Part shown: positions 46,061 through 56,088 of the stretch, piece by piece
How the letters are laid out: each line of letters begins with the position of its first letter
How positions within the stretch are numbered: the first letter of the stretch is position 1
Assembly (NCBI GenBank): GCA_951812525.1
Contig: OX638316.1
Coordinates: forward strand, 1,190,506-1,254,505
Direction of reading: 5' to 3'
Origin: an uncultured Poribacteria bacterium
Lineage (GTDB): Bacteria; Poribacteria; WGA-4E; WGA-3G
Length of the DNA: 64,000 nt
Position numbers and translations under genes: made by a program
The notes under the pieces: generated by a model
What the model was told of the DNA's origin: nothing
The model's input: the letters and a program-made list of their open reading frames with translations, nothing else
Database searches by the model: none

Positions 46061-46183
46061 ATCATTAGTATAGCCCATTATTTGACTCGACGCAAGTCAA
46101 AAACCAATGGAGACGGGCTTTCCTCCGCTATCTAAAGATAGCGGTCTCCAGCCCGAAGATTGATGAGACTTCCTAGCACTTTC

Positions 46184-46265
46184 CGCACCCCAGAGGGGTC
46201 TATGTCTATAGAAAACCCTACAGTCAAAAACCCGCACCCCAGAGGGGTGATATGTCTACAAAAAA
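46184..46265. repeat. Two-copy GCACCCCAGAGGGGT palindromic repeat
   Basis: Copies at 46184-46214 and 46234-46265 share GCACCCCAGAGGGGT, two variable bases, ATGTCTA and an A-rich end, 50 bp start to start. The palindromic core is CACCCC-AGA-GGGGT. It lies just outside the left end of the tnpB element. Only two copies, so not a CRISPR array. Confidence 0.85.
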
Positions 46266-46300
46266 TAACAATTTAGGTTAATGATCAACACTACCCTTTG

Positions 46301-47491
46301 CTATTCTCCGATGTGTTGTGCAACGAGTACCAAATCCAAAATGTTTACGATACCATCACTGTTAAGGTCCGGCGAATCCTTCCCAAAACGCGAGACAATA
46401 AAGGTCAAATCTAAGATATCCACAGCACCATCACTGTTAACATCCACTGAGGTCCCCACAGTTTCCAAAGCCCGCACTTCGATTGTGCCATCAAGACTCA
46501 CACTCGCAAGCGTTTTGCCATAATTACCGCGCACATCCAATAGGAACGCCAAAGCAACAACCGGAGCGGTATCACCTTCAAAAATTGCCTCTAACGCTCC
46601 AGTGTGTGGGTGCCAGATATGAATTGCGTTATCCCAACCCGCACTGGCGAGCGTCCTACCATAAACACCTTCGACATCTGGTGAGAATGCTAAAGCAAAG
46701 ACAGGCGCGGTATGATCTTCAAACGTTGTAAGCAGCTGACCGGTGTGCGGACTCCATACAGAAATTGTGCTCTCAGCGTCCGGATTCCAATAGCCACCGC
46801 TGGCTAAAATTTCATTGTCAGGAGAAAAGGCAAGCGTTAGGATTGAACTTGTATGTGCAGAAAGGTTATGTCGGAGCAGACCCGTTTCTACATCCCATAT
46901 CAAAATTGCATCGTAAAAACTGGTGCTGGCAAGGGTCTTGCTGTCCGGTGAGAACGCCAATGTGGTAACCATATCCCGGTGTCCCTGAAGAACTGTAGCA
47001 CGGGATACCACATCCGAGGTTAAGCCCCACAAACGAATCTCTTTGAAACTTCCACTGGCAAGGATGTTACTATCTGATGAGAACTTTAAAGACACGACCG
47101 GATCGGTGTGTCCTATGAAATCTGCCCTGTGTTCACCAGTACGGGTATCCCAGAGACGGACGGTCGCGTCTTCACTTGCACTCGCGATCGTCTGATTATC
47201 AGGTGAGAGTGCTAATGCTGTCACATCAGCCATTAACACAGGAAGCAGCGTTAGTACCTCTCCAGTATAGGTATCGTATAACGCAATGCCATTTCCGCTT
47301 GCGACAGCGAGTTGTGCGCCGTCAGCGGAAAAAGTAAGAGCATTCATTGCTGTTGAACCGAGAGGTACTTCGCCACCTCCAGGCAGGTGCCATCGCGTTA
47401 CATTTTCGGCGAAGCTGCTTGATAGGAACAGAACAGAAATAAATAGAAGTGAAAAGATATGAAATTTTCGTGCCGCTGGTTTATGTCCCAT
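46301..47491 (-). CDS. Secreted WD40-repeat protein with C-terminal dockerin
   Basis: 396 aa from the ATG at 47491, which starts a clear signal peptide (MGHKPAARKFHIFSLLFISV...SSSFA); an upstream ATG at 47554 would put 21 residues before it. About six to seven WD40 repeats follow (ALAFSPDSKTLASTSFYDAI, LWDTRTGEH and variants), forming a beta-propeller. The C-terminus is a type I dockerin with two loops, DVNSDGAVDILDLTFIV and DLNSDGIVNILDLVLVAQHI, ending the protein. Likely a periplasmic or surface propeller with calcium-binding dockerin; the partner is unknown. The stop codon of hslU lies 74 bp upstream of the chosen start. Confidence 0.87.
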   Translation of the reverse strand: MGHKPAARKFHIFSLLFISVLFLSSSFAENVTRWHLPGGGEVPLGSTAMNALTFSADGAQLAVASGNGIALYDTYTGEVLTLLPVLMADVTALALSPDNQTIASASEDATVRLWDTRTGEHRADFIGHTDPVVSLKFSSDSNILASGSFKEIRLWGLTSDVVSRATVLQGHRDMVTTLAFSPDSKTLASTSFYDAILIWDVETGLLRHNLSAHTSSILTLAFSPDNEILASGGYWNPDAESTISVWSPHTGQLLTTFEDHTAPVFALAFSPDVEGVYGRTLASAGWDNAIHIWHPHTGALEAIFEGDTAPVVALAFLLDVRGNYGKTLASVSLDGTIEVRALETVGTSVDVNSDGAVDILDLTFIVSRFGKDSPDLNSDGIVNILDLVLVAQHIGE

Positions 47492-47564
47492 GTGTCCAGT
47501 CAGTAAAGGGATTGCTGATAAAGTCGGACTTTCTCGGCACGAATGACATCTCATTGTTCTGTAT

Positions 47565-49052
47565 TTAAAGGATATACCGGCTCAAATCCTGATCCTTGAC
47601 GATCTCTGATAACTCCGACCTGACGTACTCAGCATCTATCGTGATCCTCTTTTTATCGAGGTTAGGCGCATCAAAAAACAGGTTCTCGAAAAGCTTTTCC
47701 ATAATCGTGTGGAGTCGACGCGCCCCTATATCCTCAACCGATTCATTCACCTGAAACGCAAGCGCAGCAATCTCGTCTATCGCATCATCAGTGATCTCGG
47801 CTTCTATGCCTTCCGTCCCAAGCAGTGCCGCATACTGTTTCACCAACGCATTCTTCGGCTCTGTCAAAATAGATTTGAAGTCATTCTTATTCAGACTTTT
47901 TAACTCCACTCGAATCGGAAAACGTCCCTGTAGTTCCGGGATAAGATCTGACGGACTCGATACATGAAACGCACCTGCTGCGATGAAGAGAATATGATGT
48001 GTTCGAACCGCACCATATTTCGTTGTCACTGTGCTACCTTCGACGATCGGGAGAATATCACGCTGCACACCCTCGCGAGAGACATCCGGTCCGTGCCGAG
48101 ACTCTCTACCGGCAATTTTGTCAATCTCGTCCAAAAACACAATACCCGAATTTTCAACGCGCTGAATCGCTTCAGTGATGACCGCATCCATATCAATCAG
48201 TTTTTCCGCTTCCTCTTGCATCAGGATTGTGCGTGCCTCGGATACCGGCACCCGACGTTTCTTCGTCTGACTCGGCAGAATGTTGTTAAACATGTCCTTG
48301 AAATTGATGTCCATCTCCTCAATACCACCGGGCGAGAAGATCTCCACAAACGGCATGTTCTGATGCTTGACATTGATTTCAACAGGTTTATCCTCAAGTC
48401 TACCCTCACGGAGCCAATCTCTAAATCTTTCACGCGTCTTCAGATAACGGTCGCGTTCTTTCTCTCGTGTCTCCTCTGCCTCTACTTCGGGATCGGGTCC
48501 AAGGTCGAATGGAAGTTGAAGCAGATCCTCCTCCTCCTCTTCCTCCGGTTCGTCAAGGGCATCGTCTTGTAAACGAGGACGCTGTTGCAACGCACGTGGC
48601 ACCGGAAAAATATAATCAAGCAGACGTTCCTCTGTTGCTTCTCGCGCCTTCTCCTCTACCGCATCCGTCTGTTCAGATTTCACACGACCAATAGCCGTTT
48701 CTGTCAGATCCCGAATCATCGACTCAACATCACGACCAACATAACCAATCTCCGTATACTTCGACGCTTCTACCTTGATGAAAGGAGCTTCAACCAGACG
48801 TGCAAGCCTTCTGGCAATCTCAGTCTTGCCAACACCCGTCGAACCTATCATAATAATGTTCTTCGGTGCGACCTCATCTTGCATATCTTCCGCTAACATC
48901 TGCCGACGTGCGCGGTTCCGTAGTGCGATCGCAACAGAACGTTTGGCTTCAAACTGACCGATAATATATTTATCCAATTCCGCAACGATCTGTTGAGGTG
49001 TAAGCGCATTCGCTAAAGTACTTTTTTCATCCGTTACATGCGATTTCTCCAA
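47565..49052 (-). CDS. hslU: ATP-dependent protease ATPase subunit HslU
   Basis: 495 aa, AAA+ unfoldase of the HslVU (ClpYQ) protease. The N-terminus [17 protein letters not shown] is diagnostic; Walker A is GSTGVGKT (70-77), the pore motif lies in [10 protein letters not shown], Walker B is [12 protein letters not shown], and the C-terminus SRYIL resembles the tail that docks into HslV. It is longer than the E. coli protein (443 aa), mainly through an acidic, low-complexity insertion at about 163-196 ([15 protein letters not shown]) in the intermediate domain. It lies 125 bp downstream of hslV on the same strand and is probably co-transcribed with it. Confidence 0.96.
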   Translation of the reverse strand: MEKSHVTDEKSTLANALTPQQIVAELDKYIIGQFEAKRSVAIALRNRARRQMLAEDMQDEVAPKNIIMIGSTGVGKTEIARRLARLVEAPFIKVEASKYTEIGYVGRDVESMIRDLTETAIGRVKSEQTDAVEEKAREATEERLLDYIFPVPRALQQRPRLQDDALDEPEEEEEEDLLQLPFDLGPDPEVEAEETREKERDRYLKTRERFRDWLREGRLEDKPVEINVKHQNMPFVEIFSPGGIEEMDINFKDMFNNILPSQTKKRRVPVSEARTILMQEEAEKLIDMDAVITEAIQRVENSGIVFLDEIDKIAGRESRHGPDVSREGVQRDILPIVEGSTVTTKYGAVRTHHILFIAAGAFHVSSPSDLIPELQGRFPIRVELKSLNKNDFKSILTEPKNALVKQYAALLGTEGIEAEITDDAIDEIAALAFQVNESVEDIGARRLHTIMEKLFENLFFDAPNLDKKRITIDAEYVRSELSEIVKDQDLSRYIL

Positions 49053-49177
49053 AGGTAACCTCCAAAAATTATCAAGCCTATCAGCTATCTCATAACCCTT
49101 TTGTCTGGATGAAGCCCGGTATTCTTCCCTACATAGTTTATATCAACATTAAAGCGATGCTCTCGAATAGCATCGCA

Positions 49178-49714
49178 CTATTTTTCTATTGTATCAATTT
49201 CAATTTGAGCGTTCGTATAAATACAAATCTCGCTAGTGAGTTGAAGCGCTTCTGAAATCACCTCTTTGGCAGTCAGATCTGAGTGTTTGAGCAAAACTTT
49301 CGCCGCTGCAAGCGCAATAGAGGCACCAGAACCGATGGCGAGAACATCGTCATCTGGAGCAATTACATCGCCATTCCCTGAAATCAGATAGCCATCGTTG
49401 GCATCTACAGCGATCATCAGTGCATCCACCTGTCTCAGGATCCTATCGTTTCGCCACTCGCGTGCGAGTTCCACCGCTGATTTCTGAAGATTCCCGCGAT
49501 ACTGTTGCAGCTTCTTCTCCAAATTCTCATATAAGGTGATTGCGTCCGATGCGGAACCAGCGAAACCAATTAATACCCTATCGTCGTGAATTTTACGAAT
49601 CTTTCGTGCACCGTGTTTAATCGCTGTATCGCCTAAAGTCACTTGGCCATCGCCGCCGATAGCTATCTCCCCGTCGCGGCGGACGGCTAAAATCGTTGTC
49701 GAGCGAATTCGCAT
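49178..49714 (-). CDS. hslV: ATP-dependent protease proteolytic subunit HslV
   Basis: 178 aa from the ATG at 49714 (an upstream in-frame start at 49738 is disfavoured). The N-terminus MRIRSTTILAVRRDGEIAIG contains the catalytic threonine of this proteasome-like peptidase, exposed after removal of a short propeptide. GGDGQVTLGDT, FAGSASDAITLYENLE and LAIGSGASIALAAAKVLL are conserved family stretches. It forms the dodecameric peptidase core with HslU, encoded next, in the cytoplasm. Confidence 0.96.
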   Translation of the reverse strand: MRIRSTTILAVRRDGEIAIGGDGQVTLGDTAIKHGARKIRKIHDDRVLIGFAGSASDAITLYENLEKKLQQYRGNLQKSAVELAREWRNDRILRQVDALMIAVDANDGYLISGNGDVIAPDDDVLAIGSGASIALAAAKVLLKHSDLTAKEVISEALQLTSEICIYTNAQIEIDTIEK

Positions 49715-49862
49715 CCTTGTTACTTTCCTTTTTTGCAATTAATTATAAAGTCCCTGTCAGAATAGACGATTTAATCCTCTTAAAGATTAATTGGAGCAGG
49801 TACACACAGTCGCCGACCTACAAAATCACCCATATATTTGCCGTCTATGTGCCAAGCCATAC

Positions 49863-50612
49863 CTATTTCCAAACATAAAACAGAAGAAAACTGAAAAATT
49901 GAAATGCTCCCATAAAGATGCCACATCTTATGCCAGCCACACCGGCATGTTGACCCCGACGAATCCCTGTAGTCACTTCTGCCTTGCCAGTCACGCCGAA
50001 AAAGTACGGACACAACAGGAAGGTAAATAGAAAACTCACAGGCACAAAAGCCGGAACCGTCGCAATCTGCGGCATCCGATCCACCTGTACCGCATTCCAT
50101 TCCCACAAACGCCCTGCACCAAGCCCATAAACAATAATACTACCAAGCGCAGCACTGATACCAGTGACACCCGCCGCCAGCACACCTATGCCCATGAAAC
50201 TCACCCGTGAACCGTGAGCTTCATCAGTAAAACGGGCTCGGAAAACCATCACAAGCCGTTGATAACAGTAGGCTGCCAATGTTGCGAACACCAACCAGCT
50301 GAGGATTATCCCAATAGGAGTCGTCACATTCGCCAGAAAATCTGGACGCAAGTAAAAGATCAGATGCGCTTTTCGAGAGAACAGCCAATCCATCGGCACG
50401 TACGTCAGTGTCACCGCAAGACCAAAAACAGAACTACTCAAAAGCAGCGAGGCATCCTCGTCAATTTTCCGGATACAATAGATAAACAAAACAACCGCAA
50501 TCAACACATTTGGATAAAGAATCCAGATATTGCCAACGCGGCTTGCTATTAAAAACGTTAAAAGTGTTATGCCTGTTACAGTAAAAACCGCTCTGTCCGT
50601 TTTGGTTCCCAT
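49863..50612 (-). CDS. Hypothetical multi-pass membrane protein
   Basis: 249 aa with about seven hydrophobic segments (for example GITLLTFLIASRVGNIWILY, PNVLIAVVLFIYCI, IGIILSWLVFATLAAY, FVPVSFLFTFLLCPYFFG). I do not recognise the family. It is encoded 17 bp downstream of the ArsA-type ATPase gene, so the two are likely co-transcribed; whether the ATPase acts on this membrane protein is unknown. No signal peptide other than the first membrane segment. Confidence 0.7.
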   Translation of the reverse strand: MGTKTDRAVFTVTGITLLTFLIASRVGNIWILYPNVLIAVVLFIYCIRKIDEDASLLLSSSVFGLAVTLTYVPMDWLFSRKAHLIFYLRPDFLANVTTPIGIILSWLVFATLAAYCYQRLVMVFRARFTDEAHGSRVSFMGIGVLAAGVTGISAALGSIIVYGLGAGRLWEWNAVQVDRMPQIATVPAFVPVSFLFTFLLCPYFFGVTGKAEVTTGIRRGQHAGVAGIRCGIFMGAFQFFSFLLFYVWK

Positions 50613-50629
50613 AGTCTCTCATTATATCT

Positions 50630-51823
50630 TTACGCGTCGCCTTCTCCCTGAAACTTAATCACGAGCCGGTCACCAGTTAGTTTTGCACCTGTTGTTTTTT
50701 TATTTGAGAGGCTCCGCGGCAATGCAACGTGTTGTTTGAAATTACCCACTGTGACAATCAATTCATCGCCATGTTTCGTGAGTCCAATCTCCTCTTTGCT
50801 CAGAAACGGCAGACGCATGGACAACTGATATGCGTCTGCTATTTTTTCAAACTGATACGGGCTTGCATTAGAAAATCGATCTGCCGGATCAATCTCTGCA
50901 TAGAGGACATCCGCTAACCGGTGGAGCCCTTGTTCACCCACAATTTCTTCAGCAAAAAGGTTAACCTTCCAGATCGGCACGTCCGAGAAATAGTTCACTG
51001 CCTCTTTAATGTAATGTTGTTGCGTCTGTTTCCAAGCTTCAAAGTACGCAGCATCAACCCCATCGGGAAAAACCCGATTGATAATGACGGCGTCAATACA
51101 GAGCCCATAAAGGCAAAAATACATAAAGGCACGTTGCGTCTCTTTGATAACAATCTTCTCTGGATTCGTCACCAAGCGGACAGTCGTGATTTTCGGATCT
51201 GCCAGCACATCATCGATCCCCTCTAATTTATCAAAAAGATCTTGGATGTTCTGGAAATAGTTATCCTTCGGAATCGGGACTGAACTCACCCGTTCAATCA
51301 CTGGACCCGCAACCCTCGCCAGATTGCGCTCTAATTTGAAAATGTGGTCCATATACCACTCCAGCGTTGTCGGGATACTGACAAACCGGAGCGACTCCCC
51401 TGTCGGCGCACAGTCCAAGATAATCACATCATAACGCTTCTCGCGGACATACTGATTGATATAGAGGAGCGCGCAAATCTCTTCCATCCCCGGAAACACT
51501 GCTATCTCTTCCGCAACGAGATTATCAAGTCCCGAACGATTGAGCAATGATCGGATGTAATTGTACACATCGTCCCAGTATTCAACAATCGCTTCTTGAA
51601 CGTTAATCTCCTGTATCCAGAGATTCTCTTTGATCTGAATTTGCTTCTCTTCGTGCTGGTGGACTAACTTTTCGTGGTTATCAAAGGCATCACGGAGGGA
51701 ATGCGCCACGTCGAGTGAGATGACAATAGTTTTGTAGCCGAGTGCAGCGAGTTTGATACCAGTCGCAGCAGCAATGGTTGTTTTACCAACACCACCCTTA
51801 CCTGTGTAAAGAATAATTCGCAT
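50630..51823 (-). CDS. ArsA/Get3-type ATPase
   Basis: 397 aa, single ArsA unit. The deviant Walker A is GKGGVGKTT (8-16), switch motifs are in ISLDVAHSLRDAF and DVIILDCAPTGESLR (P-loop ATPases of the ArsA/GET3 class), and the C-terminus (KHGDELIVTVGNFKQHVALP..KLTGDRLVIKFQGE) is the small beta-sandwich domain often found at the end of bacterial ArsA proteins. Arsenical-pump ATPases have cysteines for metalloid binding and usually stand with arsB; neither arsB nor arsR is here, so a role in membrane-protein targeting or another process is equally possible. A TTGCAA-N18-TATACT promoter lies just upstream. Confidence 0.87.
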   Translation of the reverse strand: MRIILYTGKGGVGKTTIAAATGIKLAALGYKTIVISLDVAHSLRDAFDNHEKLVHQHEEKQIQIKENLWIQEINVQEAIVEYWDDVYNYIRSLLNRSGLDNLVAEEIAVFPGMEEICALLYINQYVREKRYDVIILDCAPTGESLRFVSIPTTLEWYMDHIFKLERNLARVAGPVIERVSSVPIPKDNYFQNIQDLFDKLEGIDDVLADPKITTVRLVTNPEKIVIKETQRAFMYFCLYGLCIDAVIINRVFPDGVDAAYFEAWKQTQQHYIKEAVNYFSDVPIWKVNLFAEEIVGEQGLHRLADVLYAEIDPADRFSNASPYQFEKIADAYQLSMRLPFLSKEEIGLTKHGDELIVTVGNFKQHVALPRSLSNKKTTGAKLTGDRLVIKFQGEGDA

Positions 51824-52782
51824 TATCTGAATCCATGTCTACTATAGTTTGCATAAACCCTTTATAGTATAACACAAAAGAAATCGACATTGCAAAAAAT
51901 ACACAAAATAGCACTAACTGCCGATAACTGACAACCCCTAATCAGACAAAACTACATAATTTGATAAAATACCTGCATTTTTTGCTTATAACACATATAT
52001 TTTTATAAAATACACAAAAAAACTTGCATTTTTTGTGTTTAAAGTTTATCATAATTATGTTATCATATTATACAGATAGCATTTGGCGCGTAACAATTTT
52101 CTGGCATAGATACGATTATATATTCGTAAATAGTAAAGTAGCATAGATACACGGGGAGTTATTCTCCTTCTATCTTAACCCAAGTTACCCACTAAAAAAA
52201 TTAAAAATGTTCAGATGTTACTTGCTTGAGAATTATAGGTTTTCTTCGTGCGTTAAATCATACGAGGTCATATATTTTTTTTACAACCTTTATTGAATTT
52301 GACACAAAGCGGAAACTTAGGAAGTTGTTTTCAAGTAAATTTGGACATTCGTTATTACAAATTCAACCTGACTTATTAGTGTATAGGATTATATAAATAA
52401 TAAGTCACATCAATGTGTATAATGAAAGTCAATATACAAATAGATATATTGATTTGGCATGATTGAATAAGTTATCTTACTGATAACAACTTAAGTTACT
52501 TCACTGCAGCTTGCAGTAGACCGTGGAAAGGCAAACGCCTATCCATCTATATTAACTATAGTCCTCTTCTATCCACGCGCCACTATGTTTCAGACGTAAC
52601 TAACATTTTTTTATATCCGTAAATGCTAACTTACGTCAATATTCTAATATTATTTGTTGAGTACAGCGCAACACTGTCGTGCTCTGTAGTCATCCACTCA
52701 GGCACAACCTCGCGAGACTCGCAGACCTGCCTGCGTTGCGTGCACTAGGCAATTCTTAATTTATCATCAGAAGAGGTGAATC
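51824..52782. other. AT-rich gene-free stretch
   Basis: 959 bp between divergent genes. Apart from the ArsA promoter I see a direct repeat with TAAAATAC and TTGCATTTTTTG around 51965-52045, a GATAACTGACAACCCCTAA fragment resembling the CTGACAGCTGATAGC elements elsewhere, and several AT-rich palindromes. No coding frame, tRNA or recognised riboswitch. The last 200 bp upstream of the small gene at 52783 are GC-richer. Confidence 0.6.
51866..51895 (-). promoter_or_regulatory. Sigma-70-type promoter of ArsA-type gene
   Basis: Minus strand TTGCAA (51895-51890), 18-nt spacer, TATACT (51871-51866), about 45 nt before the ATG at 51823. Confidence 0.5.
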
Positions 52783-53121
52783 GTGAAAGAAGTCACGCTA
52801 ATACTGTCAGGACGATTAACCGACCCTGAAACAGGGAAGTCCGTTATGCTCAACGGCACTAAATTAACTGGAACACCCCTACAAGTCGGAATAATCTTTG
52901 AGCATCTGATGTCACTTCCAGGCGCCCCCGATCTAATTGGAGTAGCCACAAACATAGAAGTTTACAGAGAAGGTAAACTGGCTTTAAAACGGGTCAGATG
53001 TATTCAGAGCAATTCCACGGAAGACTACACGGATCCAGATAAAACCGATGAAGATGCCTTAGAAGAGATGAAAGAATTCTTAAATCTGAGTAGTCTGGTA
53101 AATCTGAGCAGATCCAAGTAA
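52783..53121 (+). CDS. Small hypothetical protein
   Basis: 112 aa starting at a GTG with AGAAGAGG a few bases upstream, a good ribosome binding site. The sequence (KEVTLILSGRLTDPETG, VGIIFEHLMSLPGAPDLIGV, acidic stretch DYTDPDKTDEDALEEMKEF) matches no family that I know. No signal peptide or membrane segment. The last residues SSLVNLSRSK are low in complexity. It precedes rplM by 293 bp, which has its own promoter, so it is probably a separate unit. Confidence 0.6.
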   Translation: MKEVTLILSGRLTDPETGKSVMLNGTKLTGTPLQVGIIFEHLMSLPGAPDLIGVATNIEVYREGKLALKRVRCIQSNSTEDYTDPDKTDEDALEEMKEFLNLSSLVNLSRSK

Positions 53122-53248
53122 ACCAAACCCAGCGACACCCCTGAAATCCGAATGAGATGGACGACTAACACGTCCATCTCACCTACCTCAGCTCGCCAAT
53201 AACCCAATAACTAACAACCAAATCTTCCCAAACTTGCAGCAAAAAATT

Positions 53249-53277
53249 TGACAAACCCTCTCCTTCATGATATAATA
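53249..53277 (+). promoter_or_regulatory. Sigma-70-type promoter of rplM-rpsI-purA
   Basis: TTGACA at 53249-53254 and TATAAT at 53272-53277 with a 17-nt spacer, a perfect consensus. The 137-nt leader contains an imperfect hairpin (TGTACA...ACGCCC-GTTGAA-GGGTGTACA, 53297-53327), which could serve autoregulation as in other L13 operons; that is conjecture. Confidence 0.88.
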
Positions 53278-53414
53278 TTATCTGGTTATGTCCACAATTG
53301 TACAAACACGCCCGTTGAAGGGTGTACATTATGAACGACAAACCCTAAACAGTTTTGAAAAGAAAAGATAAATTGCGCTTTAATAGCACAATTTGATTGA
53401 AGGGACAGGAAGTC

Positions 53415-53852
53415 ATGGTACTGAAAACGAAAACCTATTTTCCGAAAGAAGATAAAGACATTAAATGGTATGTAGTGGACGCCGAAGGACAGGTACTCGG
53501 ACGTTTGGCTTCGCAGGTCGCACGGGTGCTTCGGGGGAAACACGATCCTCGGTTCACACCGCATGCCGATTTAGGTTTTCGCGTTGCTGTTGTGAATGCG
53601 GAGAAGGTAGTCGTCACAGGCAATAAGAGGGAACAGAAAACTTATTTTAGGCATAGTGGGTACCCGGGTGGCGATAAATACCGAACCTTTAATGAACAGA
53701 TGAATCTAAAGCCTGAGATAATTATCACCAATGCTGTCAAGGGTATGCTTCCTAAGAGTTCCCTCGGTAGACAATTGATGAAGGGACTCAAGGTTTACGC
53801 CGGACCGTCTCACCCGCACCAAGCACAGGAACCGGAAGTCTTAACGTTTTAA
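53415..53852 (+). CDS. rplM: 50S ribosomal protein L13
   Basis: 145 aa from the ATG at 53415 with AGGAAG 4-9 nt upstream (an upstream in-frame TTG at 53397 is disfavoured). The family hallmarks are [41 protein letters not shown] and [24 protein letters not shown]. The length is normal (about 142). Part of the large ribosomal subunit; first gene of the standard rplM-rpsI pair. Confidence 0.97.
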   Translation: MVLKTKTYFPKEDKDIKWYVVDAEGQVLGRLASQVARVLRGKHDPRFTPHADLGFRVAVVNAEKVVVTGNKREQKTYFRHSGYPGGDKYRTFNEQMNLKPEIIITNAVKGMLPKSSLGRQLMKGLKVYAGPSHPHQAQEPEVLTF

Positions 53853-53910
53853 TTGAGTTGAGGAACTGCCATCTGAAGGCACACCTACAACTATGGAGAG
53901 TATGAGCAGT

Positions 53911-54306
53911 ATGGCTATTGAACAATTCTGGGGAACCGGCAGACGCAAAACATCCGTCGCACGCGTCCGAATCATCCCAGGTGGTGAAGGCAATATTATC
54001 GTTAATAAGAAATCCATTGAAGACTACTTCGATCGTTCTGACCACGTACAAGCGGCAAAACGTCCCATTGAGCATGTCGAGAAGATCGGTGAGTACGCTA
54101 TCCATGTCAACGTGAAAGGCGGCGGAAACACCGGACAAGCTGGCGCAATCTCCCACGGACTTGCACGCGCACTCGTCAAAGCCGACGAATCCTTAAAGCC
54201 ATCCTTGAAAAAAGGTGGATTTTTGACACGCGATTCAAGAATGGTCGAGCGGAAAAAATACGGACAGAAAGGCGCACGCGCTCGTTTCCAATTCTCCAAG
54301 CGTTAG
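53911..54306 (+). CDS. rpsI: 30S ribosomal protein S9
   Basis: 131 aa from the ATG at 53911, which has GGAGAG at a 10-nt spacing; ATGs at 53893 and 53902 are in frame but badly placed relative to it. FWGTGRRKTSVARVRIIPG near the N-terminus and the C-terminus KKYGQKGARARFQFSKR, reaching the tRNA site of the small subunit, identify it. It lies 58 bp after rplM and 45 bp before purA. Confidence 0.97.
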   Translation: MAIEQFWGTGRRKTSVARVRIIPGGEGNIIVNKKSIEDYFDRSDHVQAAKRPIEHVEKIGEYAIHVNVKGGGNTGQAGAISHGLARALVKADESLKPSLKKGGFLTRDSRMVERKKYGQKGARARFQFSKR

Positions 54307-55632
<1,326 letters not shown>

Positions 55633-55733
55633 CGCTTGTCAATCCCTTGATGTGAATGCCGTTCATCTTTATGGCAGCATCTCAACCGCACTTTTATGCG
55701 CGTACGTCCTGCGAACTATTTTTGCATTTTAAT

Positions 55734-55762
55734 TTGACATCCACCCAAAAGTATGGTATCAT
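55734..55762 (+). promoter_or_regulatory. Sigma-70-type promoter of tRNA pair
   Basis: TTGACA at 55734-55739 and TATCAT at 55757-55762 with a 17-nt spacer, 16 bp before tRNA-Lys. Confidence 0.82.
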
Positions 55763-55778
55763 TAAATGTTGATAATTT

Positions 55779-55851
55779 GAGCCGTTAGCTCAGCTGGTAG
55801 AGCATCTGACTTTTAATCAGGTGGTCACAGGTTCGATCCCTGTACGGCTCA
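55779..55851 (+). tRNA. tRNA-Lys (TTT)
   Basis: Acceptor arms GAGCCGT and ACGGCTC pair fully; D arm GCTC..GAGC; anticodon loop CTTTTAA gives TTT; T arm ACAGG-TTCGATC-CCTGT. 73 nt, with no encoded CCA. Confidence 0.97.
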
Positions 55852-55860
55852 CATTCCTGT

Positions 55861-55935
55861 GCCCCGGTCGTCTAGCCTGGCCAAGGACACCGCCCTTTCA
55901 CGGCGGCGACACGAGTTCAAATCTCGTCCGGGGTA
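55861..55935 (+). tRNA. tRNA-Glu (TTC)
   Basis: Acceptor GCCCCGG with CCGGGGT (first pair G-U), anticodon stem CCGCC/GGCGG around loop CTTTCAC (TTC), T arm ACGAG-TTCAAAT-CTCGT. 9 bp after tRNA-Lys; no encoded CCA. Confidence 0.95.
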
Positions 55936-55998
55936 TTTCGCCAAAAGCATAAAAAAATTTTACAGCTATCGGCATTTCGATAATAAATTCTTTTGGAA

Positions 55999-56030
55999 AA
56001 CAAGCCCTCCACCATAGGGCTTGTTTTTTT
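55999..56030 (+). terminator. Intrinsic terminator after tRNA-Glu
   Basis: Stem AACAAGCCCT / AGGGCTTGTT around a 7-nt loop followed by a T-run (to 56030). Strong rho-independent terminator. Confidence 0.92.
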
Positions 56031-56088
56031 GCAGGGCTTTCTTATCAGCATTCCCTCTGATAAGGGGGTTAGAGGATTGACATAACGC

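Larger units (their letters stand above)
44840..46160 (-). mobile_element. IS200/IS605-group element carrying only tnpB
   Basis: A tnpB gene flanked by hairpin-forming ends typical of the group: on the right (3' of tnpB) CACCC-TAAA-GGGTG inside a larger AGCAC/GTGCT stem (44847-44879), on the left CCGCTATC-TAAA-GATAGCGG inside a CGGGCT/AGCCCG stem (46114-46155). No tnpA is present, so it would need TnpA from elsewhere. Exact ends are not determined. Confidence 0.75.

Noticed and set aside
45089-46135. 348-codon plus-strand frame opposite tnpB
   Set aside because: Antisense shadow; the minus strand encodes all TnpB motifs in one frame.
46184-46265. Mini-CRISPR with two repeats
   Set aside because: Only two copies, the repeat is a short palindrome with an A-rich end, and no cas genes are near.
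50630-51823. Arsenic-resistance operon
   Set aside because: Only an ArsA-type ATPase is present; no arsB, arsC, arsD or arsR nearby and no clear metalloid-binding cysteine cluster.
52520-52560. GG-N10-GC element (GGAAAGGCAAACGC) as a further sigma-54 promoter
   Set aside because: Only the GG and GC match; the TTGGCAC and TTGC elements are absent, and it is 230 bp from the next gene without an AT-rich leader.
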